Of a stretch of 64,000 nt of DNA, positions 26,474-34,918 are shown piece by piece (the stretch's first letter is position 1; each line of letters opens with the position of its first letter). Source of the stretch: Verrucomicrobiota bacterium (GTDB lineage: Bacteria; Verrucomicrobiota; Verrucomicrobiia; Palsa-1439); NCBI GenBank assembly GCA_003152315.1, contig PLZV01000025.1, forward strand, positions 62,001 to 126,000. The letters run 5' to 3'. The position numbers were made by a program, and so were the translations under genes. The notes below the pieces were generated by a model. It searched no databases, had not been told where the DNA came from, and saw only the letters and a program-made list of their open reading frames with translations.

Positions 26474-26501
26474 AGTGTAACAGAATCGCCCCCACTGACA
26501 A
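26474..26501 (-). promoter_or_regulatory. Promoter for lptB (TTGTCA-N16-TACACT)
   Basis: On the minus strand, TTGTCA (26501-26496), a 16-base spacer and TACACT (26479-26474) form a sigma70-type promoter 25 bases before the lptB ATG. The same boxes with the same spacing and spacer end (ATTCTGT) occur before kdsC-lptC at 28286-28313. That recurrence is the main evidence. Confidence 0.65.
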
Positions 26502-26667
26502 GTGCGGCAGAAGTATTTCCCGAAATCCGGTCGACCGGGCTCTACACCAGCCCGGCTCTGCATGTGCGTGGATAAGCTCTGGCCGAGAGCGTGCTACCGA
26601 AAAGACAAGAGATTTGATGGCTTGGCGGCTTGGGAAAGAGAACTTCGAAACGTTACGGGTCGAATCT

Positions 26668-27285
26668 TTACTCTTTCCCGTCCCCGCCGCCATTCTGCTT
26701 CCGTTGCTCTTCGGGGTAGATGAGCAGCTTGGTGCGGTTCGTTTCTCCCGGGTCGGCGACGACGTCCATCCGCTGTGAATCGCGCCAGAAGGTGATCTTT
26801 TTGCCGGTGACGACGCCGTCGGCAGATTCGGCGCGCGGGTGCCCGGTGAGCACGACCCGGCCGTCTTCTGCCGTGTATTCCGCGTGGTCGCTGTTGGACT
26901 TCTTGTTGTCCGGGGTGTTAATGACCACGCCGCCCTCGGCGATGATTTTCTGGATCGAGCGGGTCGTGTTCGTTCCGGTGCTCGTCACGACGTTCGTGCC
27001 GCCGAAGAAGACCGTCATCTTGTCGGCGCGCACCGTCATGCGCGGGTCAACCGCCAACACGTTCCCCTCGAACGTGCCGACGTTGTGCGCGTAGTCCCCA
27101 TGCAACTGCTCGCTGGTGATGATTGTCGGCTCATTCGTCGAACCCGCCGGGAGAGGGGATTTGGCTATTACCGGTGGCGGCGAAGTCGCCTCCGCCGCGG
27201 GTGTATCTCCCGCCGCAACGACCGACAGGGCACTCAGACCCGCCGTGATAACGACGGCCAGCAATGTAACAAGGAATCTTTTCAT
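26668..27285 (-). CDS. lptA: LptA/OstA-like periplasmic LPS transport protein
   Basis: A 205-residue periplasmic protein predicted to bridge LPS between membranes. A signal peptide (residues 1-25) is followed by a beta-jellyroll OstA-like domain (IITSEQLHGDYAHNVGTFEG, DPRMTVRADKMTVFFGG, IIAEGGVVINTPDNKKSNSD, GRVVLTGHPRAESADG). It overlaps the kdsC-lptC gene by four bases (ATGA), so translation is coupled. The C-terminus ends in a glutamine/glycine-rich tail (EEQRKQNGGGDGKE). A gap of 219 bases separates it from lptB. Confidence 0.9.
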   Translation of the reverse strand: MKRFLVTLLAVVITAGLSALSVVAAGDTPAAEATSPPPVIAKSPLPAGSTNEPTIITSEQLHGDYAHNVGTFEGNVLAVDPRMTVRADKMTVFFGGTNVVTSTGTNTTRSIQKIIAEGGVVINTPDNKKSNSDHAEYTAEDGRVVLTGHPRAESADGVVTGKKITFWRDSQRMDVVADPGETNRTKLLIYPEEQRKQNGGGDGKE

Positions 27286-28277
27286 GGCTGTTTCGGTGGC
27301 TCCCCAAAAATCTGTTGTCCGGTTGTAATAATGACACAGACGTTACTGCGAATCACCATCGAGGACGTGTCGCCGTTCCATTCCCCGCCGATGCCCGTCA
27401 ACACCATGTTCTCGCGGTCGATGCGCACATGGTCCTGCGTCGTGGCGTGGTTGTTGGCCCGGTCGAGCCGGCACGTCGGCGAACTGAAGACCATGTCCAA
27501 CTTGTTGGTCGTGTAGAACTCCGCGCGCGCGTTTTGAATGTCCATCATCCCATCCGGGCGAATCACCGCGCGCTCGCCGATGAGTTTCCACTTCAAATTA
27601 CCGTCTTCGTCGCGCTGCGGTACCTCGAATTTCTCGATGTAGCCCGAGTTGTCGGCCGGCTTCTTCACGGTCTCCGAGGACCGCTCCGCGCCGCTGTCCG
27701 CGAACATGCGCGTGCTAGCGAGAGTGAGTACGACCGCGAGCACCGCGACGTACTTGGCGATCGCCCGCTCCCATGAACCTTGCGCTTTCAAAATCATCTC
27801 AATCACTTCACGCACCGCGCCGTCGCCGCCCTGCCGTCGCGTTTGATAATGCGCCACGCGTTTGACCTCATCGGTTGCATTCGGCACCGCCACGGCCAGG
27901 CCCACGCGCCGGAGCACCGGCAAATCCACCAGCTCATCGCCGACGAACGCGATCTCGTCATTCGCAAATCCGTGCTGGCGCTTGACCTTCTCGACCATAT
28001 CCATCTTGTTTGACGGTTTTTGCAGCACAATGTTCACACGCAAATCCGCCGCGCGCCGCGCTGTTGCTTTCGAGGGCCTACCCGAGATGAAGCCAACGGT
28101 CAACCCGGCGCGCTGCGCCATGGCGATTCCGTGGCCATCCTGCACGTCGAATGTCTTGAACTCCTCCCCGTCACTCGTGAAATGCAATTTGCCATCCGTC
28201 AGCACACCGTCCACGTCCAGTAACAAGCAACGGATTTTTCGCAGCCGGCGCGTCAGCGCCCCTTTCGCGACTTTCAT
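27282..28277 (-). CDS. KdsC phosphatase fused to an LptC-like domain
   Basis: A 331-residue protein joining two LPS functions. Residues 1-170 are a HAD phosphatase of the KdsC type (LLLDVDGVLTDGKLHF, ISGRPS, VGDELVDLPVL), which makes free KDO from KDO-8-phosphate. A hydrophobic helix follows (AIAKYVAVLAVVLTLASTRM). The last 130 residues are a periplasmic LptC-like beta domain (FEVPQRDEDGNLKWKLIGER, AEFYTTNKLDMVFSSPTCRL). KdsC is normally soluble; here it would be anchored by the LptC helix. The ATG at 28277 (or the GTG before it) begins only 8 bases after a -10 box, so the mRNA may be leaderless. It is coupled to lptA. Confidence 0.85.
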   Translation of the reverse strand: MKVAKGALTRRLRKIRCLLLDVDGVLTDGKLHFTSDGEEFKTFDVQDGHGIAMAQRAGLTVGFISGRPSKATARRAADLRVNIVLQKPSNKMDMVEKVKRQHGFANDEIAFVGDELVDLPVLRRVGLAVAVPNATDEVKRVAHYQTRRQGGDGAVREVIEMILKAQGSWERAIAKYVAVLAVVLTLASTRMFADSGAERSSETVKKPADNSGYIEKFEVPQRDEDGNLKWKLIGERAVIRPDGMMDIQNARAEFYTTNKLDMVFSSPTCRLDRANNHATTQDHVRIDRENMVLTGIGGEWNGDTSSMVIRSNVCVIITTGQQIFGEPPKQP

Positions 28278-28285
28278 CACGCGCC

Positions 28286-28313
28286 AGTGTAACAGAATGC
28301 CCTCATCTGACAA
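28286..28313 (-). promoter_or_regulatory. Promoter for kdsC-lptC, probably giving a leaderless mRNA
   Basis: On the minus strand, TTGTCA (28313-28308), 16 bases, and TACACT (28291-28286) repeat the lptB promoter. Only eight bases separate the -10 box from the ATG at 28277, so transcription would start at or next to the start codon. No ribosome site can fit. Confidence 0.65.
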
Positions 28314-28445
28314 GCTCACCGCCAATGGCGCCACGCGTGGCGTGAATGCGGCCTATTGCAATTGCCTTGCGGTTTTTCTGTTTGTTGGCATGATAGCGTC
28401 GATCTGCTGAACGCAACCGAATCACATGACGGGAGGTACGGTTCG

Positions 28446-30158
28446 ATGAAAGCAACTTCACTCAGTAGTCTGCGGGTGCGTCTGGTTCTCCTGGTTCTTT
28501 TGGCGGTGATTCCCTCTCTGGGGTTGATTCTGTACACAGCCAGAGTGCAGCGCCAGGTCGCAACGGAAGCGGCTCATGACAACCTGTTGCGGGTCGCCAG
28601 CCTTACCGCCGCCGATGTCTCGCGAATGATCGAAGGCGCCAAGCAGCTTCTGGGCGGGTTGGCGCAGACGCGTGAGATCCGCAACGGCGAGCCCGCCGCC
28701 TGCGACACGGTCATGGCGAAGTTGCTGACGATCTACACATTCTATACGACGCTGGGCGTGGCATCACCCGAGGGCAAAGTCATTTGCAGTGCCGTGCCCC
28801 TGACCAATTCGGTCACGGTTACGGATCAAAGCTGGTTTCAGCAGGCGCTGCAAACCCGTGACTTCACCGTGGGCGAGAGTCAAATCGACCGGGTCACCGG
28901 CAAAGCCTCCATCGATTTCGCCTATCCGATCGAGGAATCCGGTCGCATCCAGTCGGTCGTGTTCGCGGCACTGAATCCGAAATTTCTGAGCGGCGTTAGC
29001 CTCGTGGTACTGCCCGAAGGCGCGTCACTGGTGGTTGTGGATCGGCAGGGGACCGTTCTGGCCTCTTCTCCTCCCACGCCGGCAATTCTCGGGCGGCCCG
29101 CGCCCGAATCTTCTCTGCTCAAGTCCGTCGCGACCTATCGCGGACGGGGAACCGGGGAGATTGCCGACGCCGACGGTATCAAGCGTATCTACGCGTTCTC
29201 CCCGATTGGCGGAAAACGGGGAAAGGCGGATGCTTACGTCAGCGTCAGCATCCCCACGGCCATCGCGCTGGCCGACGCAAACCGCCAACTGGTGGATAAT
29301 TTTCTCGGGCTGACCATCGTGTCACTGTTGGCTTTGGCCGCCGCGTGGTTTGGCGGTCATATGATCGTTCTGGGCAAGGCGAACGATGAACTCGAACAAC
29401 GCGTGCAGGAGCGCACCAAGGAACTGGCCCACGAGCAGTTGTTGCTGCGAATGCTCATGGACAACATCCCCGACACGATTTACTTCAAAGATACGCAGTC
29501 GCGGTTCATCCGTATCAATCGCGCCCAGGCCACGGTGCTGGGCGTGCCATCCCCCGAGCAGGCCATCGGCAAGAGCGACGCCGACTTTTTCACCGCGGAA
29601 CACGCCCAGGCAGCTCTCGCCGACGAGCGGCGGATCCTCGAATCGGGGCAGGGTTTGATCAGCAAGACGGAACGCATTCGCCACGCCGACGGGCAGTCCC
29701 GCTGGGTGACGGCGACCAAGGTGCCGGTGCGTGACGCACGTGACACGGTGGTCGGACTGGTCGGCATCAGCCGCGATGTGACCGAGCGCATGATGGCCGA
29801 TCATCTGTTGCCCATCCTGGTCGACAGCCTGCCCGATCTGGTCTACGTCATCGATACGCAGGGCCATTACGTGGTGGACAACGCGGCCCATCGCAACTTC
29901 CTCGGGGTGCGCACCATCGAGCAAATTGCCGGTAAGACCGCCTTCGATTTCTATCCACGTGAACTTGCGGAGCAGATTCGCACCGATGACCAGGCGGTCC
30001 TGGAGGCCAAAGTTCCCGTTCGGGACCGTAAAGAGCAGTTCACGAATCATCGCGGTGAAACAACCCCGGTCTCGACGAGCAAAGTTCCCTATCGAGACGA
30101 GCAAGGCAAGATCGCCGGCCTGGTCTGCGTCAGCCGCATCCTTGGCGACCGGAAATAG
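28446..30158 (+). CDS. Membrane sensor: extracytoplasmic Cache domain plus two PAS domains, no output domain
   Basis: A 570-residue inner-membrane sensor. Helix 1 (about residues 10-30) and helix 2 (about 290-310) flank a dCache-like periplasmic domain. A helical linker (NDELEQRVQERTKELAHEQ) leads to PAS 1 (NIPDTIYFKDTQSRFIRIN) and PAS 2 (SLPDLVYVIDTQGHYVVDNA). The protein stops right after PAS 2, with no kinase, GGDEF or other output. A close paralog at 59463-61201 has the same layout. The ATG at 28446 has GGGAGG about 10 bases upstream. It probably acts by pairing with another signalling protein. It ends in TAG. Confidence 0.9.
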   Translation: MKATSLSSLRVRLVLLVLLAVIPSLGLILYTARVQRQVATEAAHDNLLRVASLTAADVSRMIEGAKQLLGGLAQTREIRNGEPAACDTVMAKLLTIYTFYTTLGVASPEGKVICSAVPLTNSVTVTDQSWFQQALQTRDFTVGESQIDRVTGKASIDFAYPIEESGRIQSVVFAALNPKFLSGVSLVVLPEGASLVVVDRQGTVLASSPPTPAILGRPAPESSLLKSVATYRGRGTGEIADADGIKRIYAFSPIGGKRGKADAYVSVSIPTAIALADANRQLVDNFLGLTIVSLLALAAAWFGGHMIVLGKANDELEQRVQERTKELAHEQLLLRMLMDNIPDTIYFKDTQSRFIRINRAQATVLGVPSPEQAIGKSDADFFTAEHAQAALADERRILESGQGLISKTERIRHADGQSRWVTATKVPVRDARDTVVGLVGISRDVTERMMADHLLPILVDSLPDLVYVIDTQGHYVVDNAAHRNFLGVRTIEQIAGKTAFDFYPRELAEQIRTDDQAVLEAKVPVRDRKEQFTNHRGETTPVSTSKVPYRDEQGKIAGLVCVSRILGDRK

Positions 30159-30244
30159 CGGTAGTGAATGCGGCCAACGCTCGCGCGTTGCGTTGCAACG
30201 CCCGCCGGGTTGTTGTTGTGCCATCCGTGTTTCCAAAAAGAAAA

Positions 30245-30272
30245 ACCTCCCCCGTGGCTAGCCGGGGGAGGT
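30245..30272 (-). terminator. Rho-independent terminator downstream of the DegP gene
   Basis: A perfect 10-base stem (ACCTCCCCCG / CGGGGGAGGT) around an eight-base loop. On the minus strand it is followed by TTTTTCTTTTTG, a good U-tract. It lies 25 bases after the end of the protease gene. Confidence 0.85.
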
Positions 30273-30296
30273 CTTGCGACTGGAGAACAGCAAACT

Positions 30297-31796
30297 TTAT
30301 TTGGAGTCCTTCAGCACAACGAAAGTCGAAGTGCCGCCGCGCTGTACGTAAAGGAGTACGCCTTTTTCCGGGTCGATCTTGTCGATGGCGGCCTTGAAAT
30401 CTTCCGCCGAATGGACGGGCGCCCGGTCCATCTCGGTGATCACATCGCCACGTTGCAGGCCCCTCTGCTGCGCGGCGCTGCCGTCGGCGACATTGACCAC
30501 GACGACGCCTTCCGCATTTTCCAACTTCAACTGCTCGCCGAGTTCCTTGGTCAGGGTCTGCACGGTCAGGCCAAACACGCTTTCGGTTTTCGGTTTGTGC
30601 GGGTGTTCACGCGCCGCGTATTGGACCGCGTCGGGCATCTCGCCGGTCTGCAGGGCGACCTGAATGGTTTTACCACCGCGCACGACGTCGAGCATGACTT
30701 TCTGGCCGACTTCCTTGTGGAGAATTTGTCGCTGCAAGTCCCGTGGCGCCTTCACGGGCACGCCGTCGACGGCCACGATGATATCCGCCGGCTTGAGATT
30801 GCTCTTGGCGGCGGGTGTACCGGCGTGGATATCTCTCACGACCACGCCGTCCTTCACGGGCTTCGCCAATTCCGCCAGTTCCTTGTTATCGGAAAGCGCC
30901 TCAATGCCAATGCCGATCCACGGGCGCGTGACCTTGCCGTCCTTGATAAGTTTCTCGGCCGAATCCATCGCCACATTGATCGGGACGGCGAAGCCGATGC
31001 CGCGACTCAGGCCGCGGATCAGTGTATTGATGCCGATGACGCGGCCTTCAATATCGCAGAGTGGGCCGCCGGAATTACCGGGATTAATCGCCGCGTCCGT
31101 CTGGATGTAGTCGATGGTCGCCACAATCCCCGGATCTCCCATCGGTGGACGCCCCTTCGCGCTGACGAATCCGACCGTGAAGCTGTAGTCCAGTTCATAT
31201 GGCGCGCCGATCGCGATGGCCCATTGGCCAACCTTCACCTCATCGCTGTTGGCGAATTTGGCGACCGGCAAATCCTTCGCGTCCACCTTGATGACGGCGA
31301 TGTCGGTGTGATCGTCGGTGCCGATGACCTTGGCGTCCTTGTACTCGGTGCCGTCCTTGAGGTGGACGGTGATCGAGTCGGCGCCGTCAACGACGTGCTG
31401 GTTGGTGAGGATATAACCATCCTTGCGCAGGATGATACCGGAACCCTCTTTGTCAATGTTGCGCGGATGGCCCTGCGGCAGGTGCCGGAAGAAGAACTCG
31501 AACGGCGTGCCCTCGAACTGCGGGTTGTTTTCGCCGTCGTCACCCTCCGTCGATTCCACCGCGCCACCGATACTGCTGTGGCTCGTAATGACGACGACCG
31601 ATGGGCTCGCCTGGTCCGCGACCCGCTCGAACGCATTCTCCAAATGTCGCGCGAGATCGATATCACTGTTGGCCGTTGACGCTGGAGTGGCGGCCGCGTA
31701 GAGGGCAGGGCACGCAGCCGTCAGGAATACGGCCAGCCCGATGGTGAACCAGCGGTTCGTTTGCGATTTAGTAAAGTGAGTTGCCAATTTGTTCAT
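30297..31796 (-). CDS. degP: DegP/HtrA-like periplasmic serine protease
   Basis: A 499-residue envelope protease/chaperone. A signal peptide (residues 1-35, TIGLAVFLTAACPALYAAA) is followed by a trypsin-like domain with the triad H134 (TNQHVVDG), D165 (HTDIAVIK) and S242 (GNSGGPL), then two PDZ domains (about 290-380 and 405-495). The chosen ATG at 31796 begins the signal peptide, with GAAGAG upstream; longer readings to 32036 would run into the upstream intergenic DNA. It probably degrades misfolded envelope proteins. It ends at a strong terminator. Confidence 0.95.
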   Translation of the reverse strand: MNKLATHFTKSQTNRWFTIGLAVFLTAACPALYAAATPASTANSDIDLARHLENAFERVADQASPSVVVITSHSSIGGAVESTEGDDGENNPQFEGTPFEFFFRHLPQGHPRNIDKEGSGIILRKDGYILTNQHVVDGADSITVHLKDGTEYKDAKVIGTDDHTDIAVIKVDAKDLPVAKFANSDEVKVGQWAIAIGAPYELDYSFTVGFVSAKGRPPMGDPGIVATIDYIQTDAAINPGNSGGPLCDIEGRVIGINTLIRGLSRGIGFAVPINVAMDSAEKLIKDGKVTRPWIGIGIEALSDNKELAELAKPVKDGVVVRDIHAGTPAAKSNLKPADIIVAVDGVPVKAPRDLQRQILHKEVGQKVMLDVVRGGKTIQVALQTGEMPDAVQYAAREHPHKPKTESVFGLTVQTLTKELGEQLKLENAEGVVVVNVADGSAAQQRGLQRGDVITEMDRAPVHSAEDFKAAIDKIDPEKGVLLYVQRGGTSTFVVLKDSK

Positions 31797-31920
31797 AACG
31801 TTCTCTTCGACCCCCATCATCCGGGCTTGTTCAAATATCATCCGAGCATCAGTAGCTGTTACCGTGCCGTGACCGACGCGAATATCGCCGAAGTTCAGCC
31901 AATCGGCAAGTGCGGAGCGC

Positions 31921-32397
31921 CTATTGTTCCGGAGATTGGGGGAGTGGGGATGGGCCTTCTTGACCGGGTTGTTCGGGCTGAATGGGTTGACGCAGATTTC
32001 TGAAGAACAAGTACCAGTAGATCGGAGCGAACACAAAATACTCCGTCGTTGAAAAGAACAGATAGCCCATCACGGTCAGAAAATTCTGCGGGTGATGGTT
32101 TCGCAGGCCATTTCGCAGTACTTCGCCTTCAGAGAAAATATGAATGTAAGGCAAACAATTGTTGTAGGGACCGACCGCCGCGCCGCACTCGGGGCAGAAC
32201 CATTTATCGTGTAACTGAGGAGTAAAGCAGTGATGGCAAACCGGCACACAATCCGGCTGCTCCAATTTCTCAGCAGTCTCGGCGTCCCAAGGATCGGGGG
32301 TGATGGGGAGGCTACGGCTCCAATCTCGGAGAGCCAGGCCCAATCGAAAGATGCACAGCAGACCAATGGCCGCGAATATAAAGGACTCGATATGCAT
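31921..32397 (-). CDS. Membrane protein with zinc-ribbon-like cysteines
   Basis: A 158-residue protein with an N-terminal hydrophobic helix (FIFAAIGLLCIFRLGLAL), a CxxC...CxxC module (VCHHCFTPQLHDKWFCPECG) and a C-terminal hydrophobic hairpin (FLTVMGYLFFSTTEYFVFAP, IYWYLFF), ending in a Pro/Gln-rich tail. I do not recognise the family. The ATG at 32397 begins a membrane helix; a longer start at 32469 is possible. It is divergent from nadA and lies upstream of degP on the same strand. Confidence 0.75.
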   Translation of the reverse strand: MHIESFIFAAIGLLCIFRLGLALRDWSRSLPITPDPWDAETAEKLEQPDCVPVCHHCFTPQLHDKWFCPECGAAVGPYNNCLPYIHIFSEGEVLRNGLRNHHPQNFLTVMGYLFFSTTEYFVFAPIYWYLFFRNLRQPIQPEQPGQEGPSPLPQSPEQ

Positions 32398-32484
32398 AAG
32401 ATCGAGCTTCTTGTGCTTCGGATGAATAGCATACCAAGTCTCGTTCTGGGAGTAAACCGAGTTCTGCACAAGGCCGCGTTGACA

Positions 32485-33465
32485 ATGGGGGTGAATCCGC
32501 TAACCTTGAAGCAGGCGCTGGTTTCCATGATTGCCACGGCTGACACCACCGAACTTCAGGAACGCGTTCGTGAGTTGAAGAAGCTCAAGAACGCCGTCAT
32601 CCTTGCGCACAACTACCAGGTGCCCGAACTGCAGGACGTGGCAGATTTTGTGGGCGACTCGCTGGGGTTGTCCTTCAAGGCGAAAGAGACTGCGGCGGAT
32701 GTGATTCTTTTTTGCGGCGTTCATTTCATGGCCGAGACGGCGAAAATCGTCAACCCCGGCAAGACCGTCATTTTGCCGGATCTCGAAGCGGGTTGCTCGC
32801 TGGCCGATTCCTGCGACGCGAAGCAGTTGGCGAAATGGAAAGAGGCGCATCCCGACGTCGCTATCGTGGCCTACATCAATTGCACCGCCGCCGTTAAAGC
32901 CCTCGTGGACATCATTTGCACGTCAGGTAATGCCGTCAGGGTTGTTAATTCGATTCCACCCGACAAAAAGATTCTCTTCGTCCCGGACCAGAATCTTGGT
33001 CAATGGGTGATGACGCAAACGGGCCGCCAAATGATCTTGTGGCCGGGCGCGTGCTCGACGCATGTGTTGTTCACCCACAAAGCCATCTTCCGGTTAAAAC
33101 AGGAGTATCCTGACGCGGAGATCGTCGCGCACCCCGAATGCCTGCCGGCCGTCCGCATGATGGCCGACGAAGTGTGCTCGACCGAGAAAATGGTCGCCTA
33201 CTGCAAGAATTCGCCCGCGCGCGAATTCATCATCGTCACCGAAGCCGGTATGTTGCACCGTCTCCAGAAGGAGTTGCCGAATAAAGTTTTCATCCCCGGC
33301 CCCACCGACTCCTGCCACTGCAATGAATGCAGCTTCATGAAGAAGAACACCCTGGAGAAAGCCGTCGCCGCGTTGGAAACTCTCTCGCCGGAAATCATCC
33401 TCGACGAAGACATCCGCAACCGCGCTCTCGCCCCCATTGAACGGATGTTGGCGTTGGGACGGTAA
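32485..33465 (+). CDS. nadA: Quinolinate synthase A
   Basis: A 4Fe-4S enzyme that condenses iminoaspartate with dihydroxyacetone phosphate to quinolinate in NAD synthesis. It is 326 residues long. Family features include AHNYQVPELQDVADFVGDSL, the HF-type turn in CGVHFMAETAKI, GACSTHVLFT, and the C-terminal CHCNECSFMKKNTLEK. Cysteines in the VILFCG, INCT and CNEC segments are candidate cluster ligands. The ATG at 32485 is the best start, with a possible GTG at 32491. It converges on the RlmI-like gene with 11 bases between them. Confidence 0.95.
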   Translation: MGVNPLTLKQALVSMIATADTTELQERVRELKKLKNAVILAHNYQVPELQDVADFVGDSLGLSFKAKETAADVILFCGVHFMAETAKIVNPGKTVILPDLEAGCSLADSCDAKQLAKWKEAHPDVAIVAYINCTAAVKALVDIICTSGNAVRVVNSIPPDKKILFVPDQNLGQWVMTQTGRQMILWPGACSTHVLFTHKAIFRLKQEYPDAEIVAHPECLPAVRMMADEVCSTEKMVAYCKNSPAREFIIVTEAGMLHRLQKELPNKVFIPGPTDSCHCNECSFMKKNTLEKAVAALETLSPEIILDEDIRNRALAPIERMLALGR

Positions 33466-33476
33466 GGACGCGCAAA

Positions 33477-34682
33477 TCAAAAGCCCAGGTAAATTGCCTT
33501 GAGATAATGTGCTTCGGGGAAGGTGGCCGGGTGGTCGGCGGGATGGGCGGTGGTTTGGAGTTCCGTAAAGAGGCGGCCGGATTGGGTGGCGGCTTCTCGG
33601 ACTGATCCCAGAAATTCCTCGGTCGAAACGTGTGCTGAACAGGAACAAGCCACCAGAATTCCACCGGGTTGCAAAAGTTTGATGGCGCTTCGTGTCAACC
33701 TGCCGTAGGCGCCGATGGCTTGCTCGCGTTCGGATTCCCGTTTTGCCAGTGACGGCGGGTCGAGAATGATCAGATCGAATGATGCTGGTGGGGCTGAGTC
33801 CAGCCAGTCGAAGGCGTCGGCTTTCACAATCTCATGGTGACAGTGGCTGACGGCTGGTTGGTCGAGGTTTAGGGCAAAGTTGCGGTTCGCGGCTGCCAGC
33901 GCGTGCGGGCTGATATCCAGGTCGGTGACGGAAACGGCACCGCCGCGCGCGGCATACAGGGAAAAGCCCCCGGAAAAACTGAAGGCATTCAACACCCGGC
34001 GACCGTGGGACAACGATTCGACGAGGCGACGGTTGTCACGTTGATCGAGAAAGAACCCCGTCTTCTGTCCGCGGACGACATCGATTTCAAAACGAAGTCC
34101 CGATTCCAGGAAAGTGACCGGATCGAGCAGGGGCTTTCCGCGAACAATCTGACCCTCGATGAACGGCTGCGATTTGTCCTGAATATTTCGGCTCAACCGG
34201 AGAATGATGCGCTCGCAGGGGACTTGTTCACCGATAATTCCCACAATTTCTTCGAGGCGCGGAATCCAAGCTGCTGTGTAGATTTTGAGGACGAGAGTCG
34301 AGTCATATCGGTCCAACACGAGGCCCGGCCAGCCATCGTTTTCACCGTTACAGAGCCGATACCCATTCGTTTGAGGATCAAAAAGGTTGCGCCGTCGATC
34401 CAGTGTCGTGGTCAGGTGCTGTTGCCACCAGGCGTGATCCAGCTTTTGCGGTTTACCGACATGCAACATGCGGACGCGAATCGGTCCCTCGGGATCAAAC
34501 AGGCCCATCCCCAGGAAACGATCCTCCCGATCATAAATGACCGCGAGATCACCCGTTCTGCCGGTGCGGTTTTGTTCGCGAATGCTGTCAGAAAAAAGCC
34601 ATGGATGACCGGAGCGCAGAATCGATTCCGCCTTCTGTGAGACACGAAGCCTGAGGTTCGGAGTCGATTCAAGGTCCATCAT
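33477..34682 (-). CDS. rlmI: RlmI-like 23S rRNA m5C methyltransferase with PUA domain
   Basis: A 401-residue SAM-dependent methyltransferase of the RlmI type. The N-terminal PUA domain includes SGHPWLFSDSIREQ, followed by the RlmI central domain (GYRLCNGENDGWPGLVLDRY). The Rossmann domain has GFFLDQRDNR, the SAM motif LNAFSFSGGFSLYAARGG, and DLIILDPPSLAKR with the catalytic VACSCSAHVS near the C-terminus. Those motifs fit m5C methylation of 23S rRNA position 1962, although the exact site is inferred from the family. Confidence 0.88.
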   Translation of the reverse strand: MMDLESTPNLRLRVSQKAESILRSGHPWLFSDSIREQNRTGRTGDLAVIYDREDRFLGMGLFDPEGPIRVRMLHVGKPQKLDHAWWQQHLTTTLDRRRNLFDPQTNGYRLCNGENDGWPGLVLDRYDSTLVLKIYTAAWIPRLEEIVGIIGEQVPCERIILRLSRNIQDKSQPFIEGQIVRGKPLLDPVTFLESGLRFEIDVVRGQKTGFFLDQRDNRRLVESLSHGRRVLNAFSFSGGFSLYAARGGAVSVTDLDISPHALAAANRNFALNLDQPAVSHCHHEIVKADAFDWLDSAPPASFDLIILDPPSLAKRESEREQAIGAYGRLTRSAIKLLQPGGILVACSCSAHVSTEEFLGSVREAATQSGRLFTELQTTAHPADHPATFPEAHYLKAIYLGF

Positions 34683-34840
34683 GTTGAGAAGGTCATTTGC
34701 AATTCAAAACACCAAGCGTTATTATCGCATACCATTCGGGTTTGCGCAGGATGTAGAACAGAATGGCCACCCTGGCAGGCTACTAAAGAAGTCTGCTGGT
34801 GGGCTCTGGGGAAACAGAACGCGGGTGTTTTTTTCTGATA

Positions 34841-34858
34841 ATTGGCCTGTAAGCCAAT
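34841..34858 (+). promoter_or_regulatory. Hairpin upstream of the methyltransferase operon
   Basis: A six-base inverted repeat (ATTGGC at 34841-34846, GCCAAT at 34853-34858) lies about 60 bases before the first methyltransferase ATG. It could be an operator or a weak terminator; position is the only evidence. Confidence 0.3.
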
Positions 34859-34918
34859 AAATTACTGTCTTGCGTGTCGAAGCAGTTAGTGCATAATGGC
34901 CAGCTTGATGAGAGCGAT

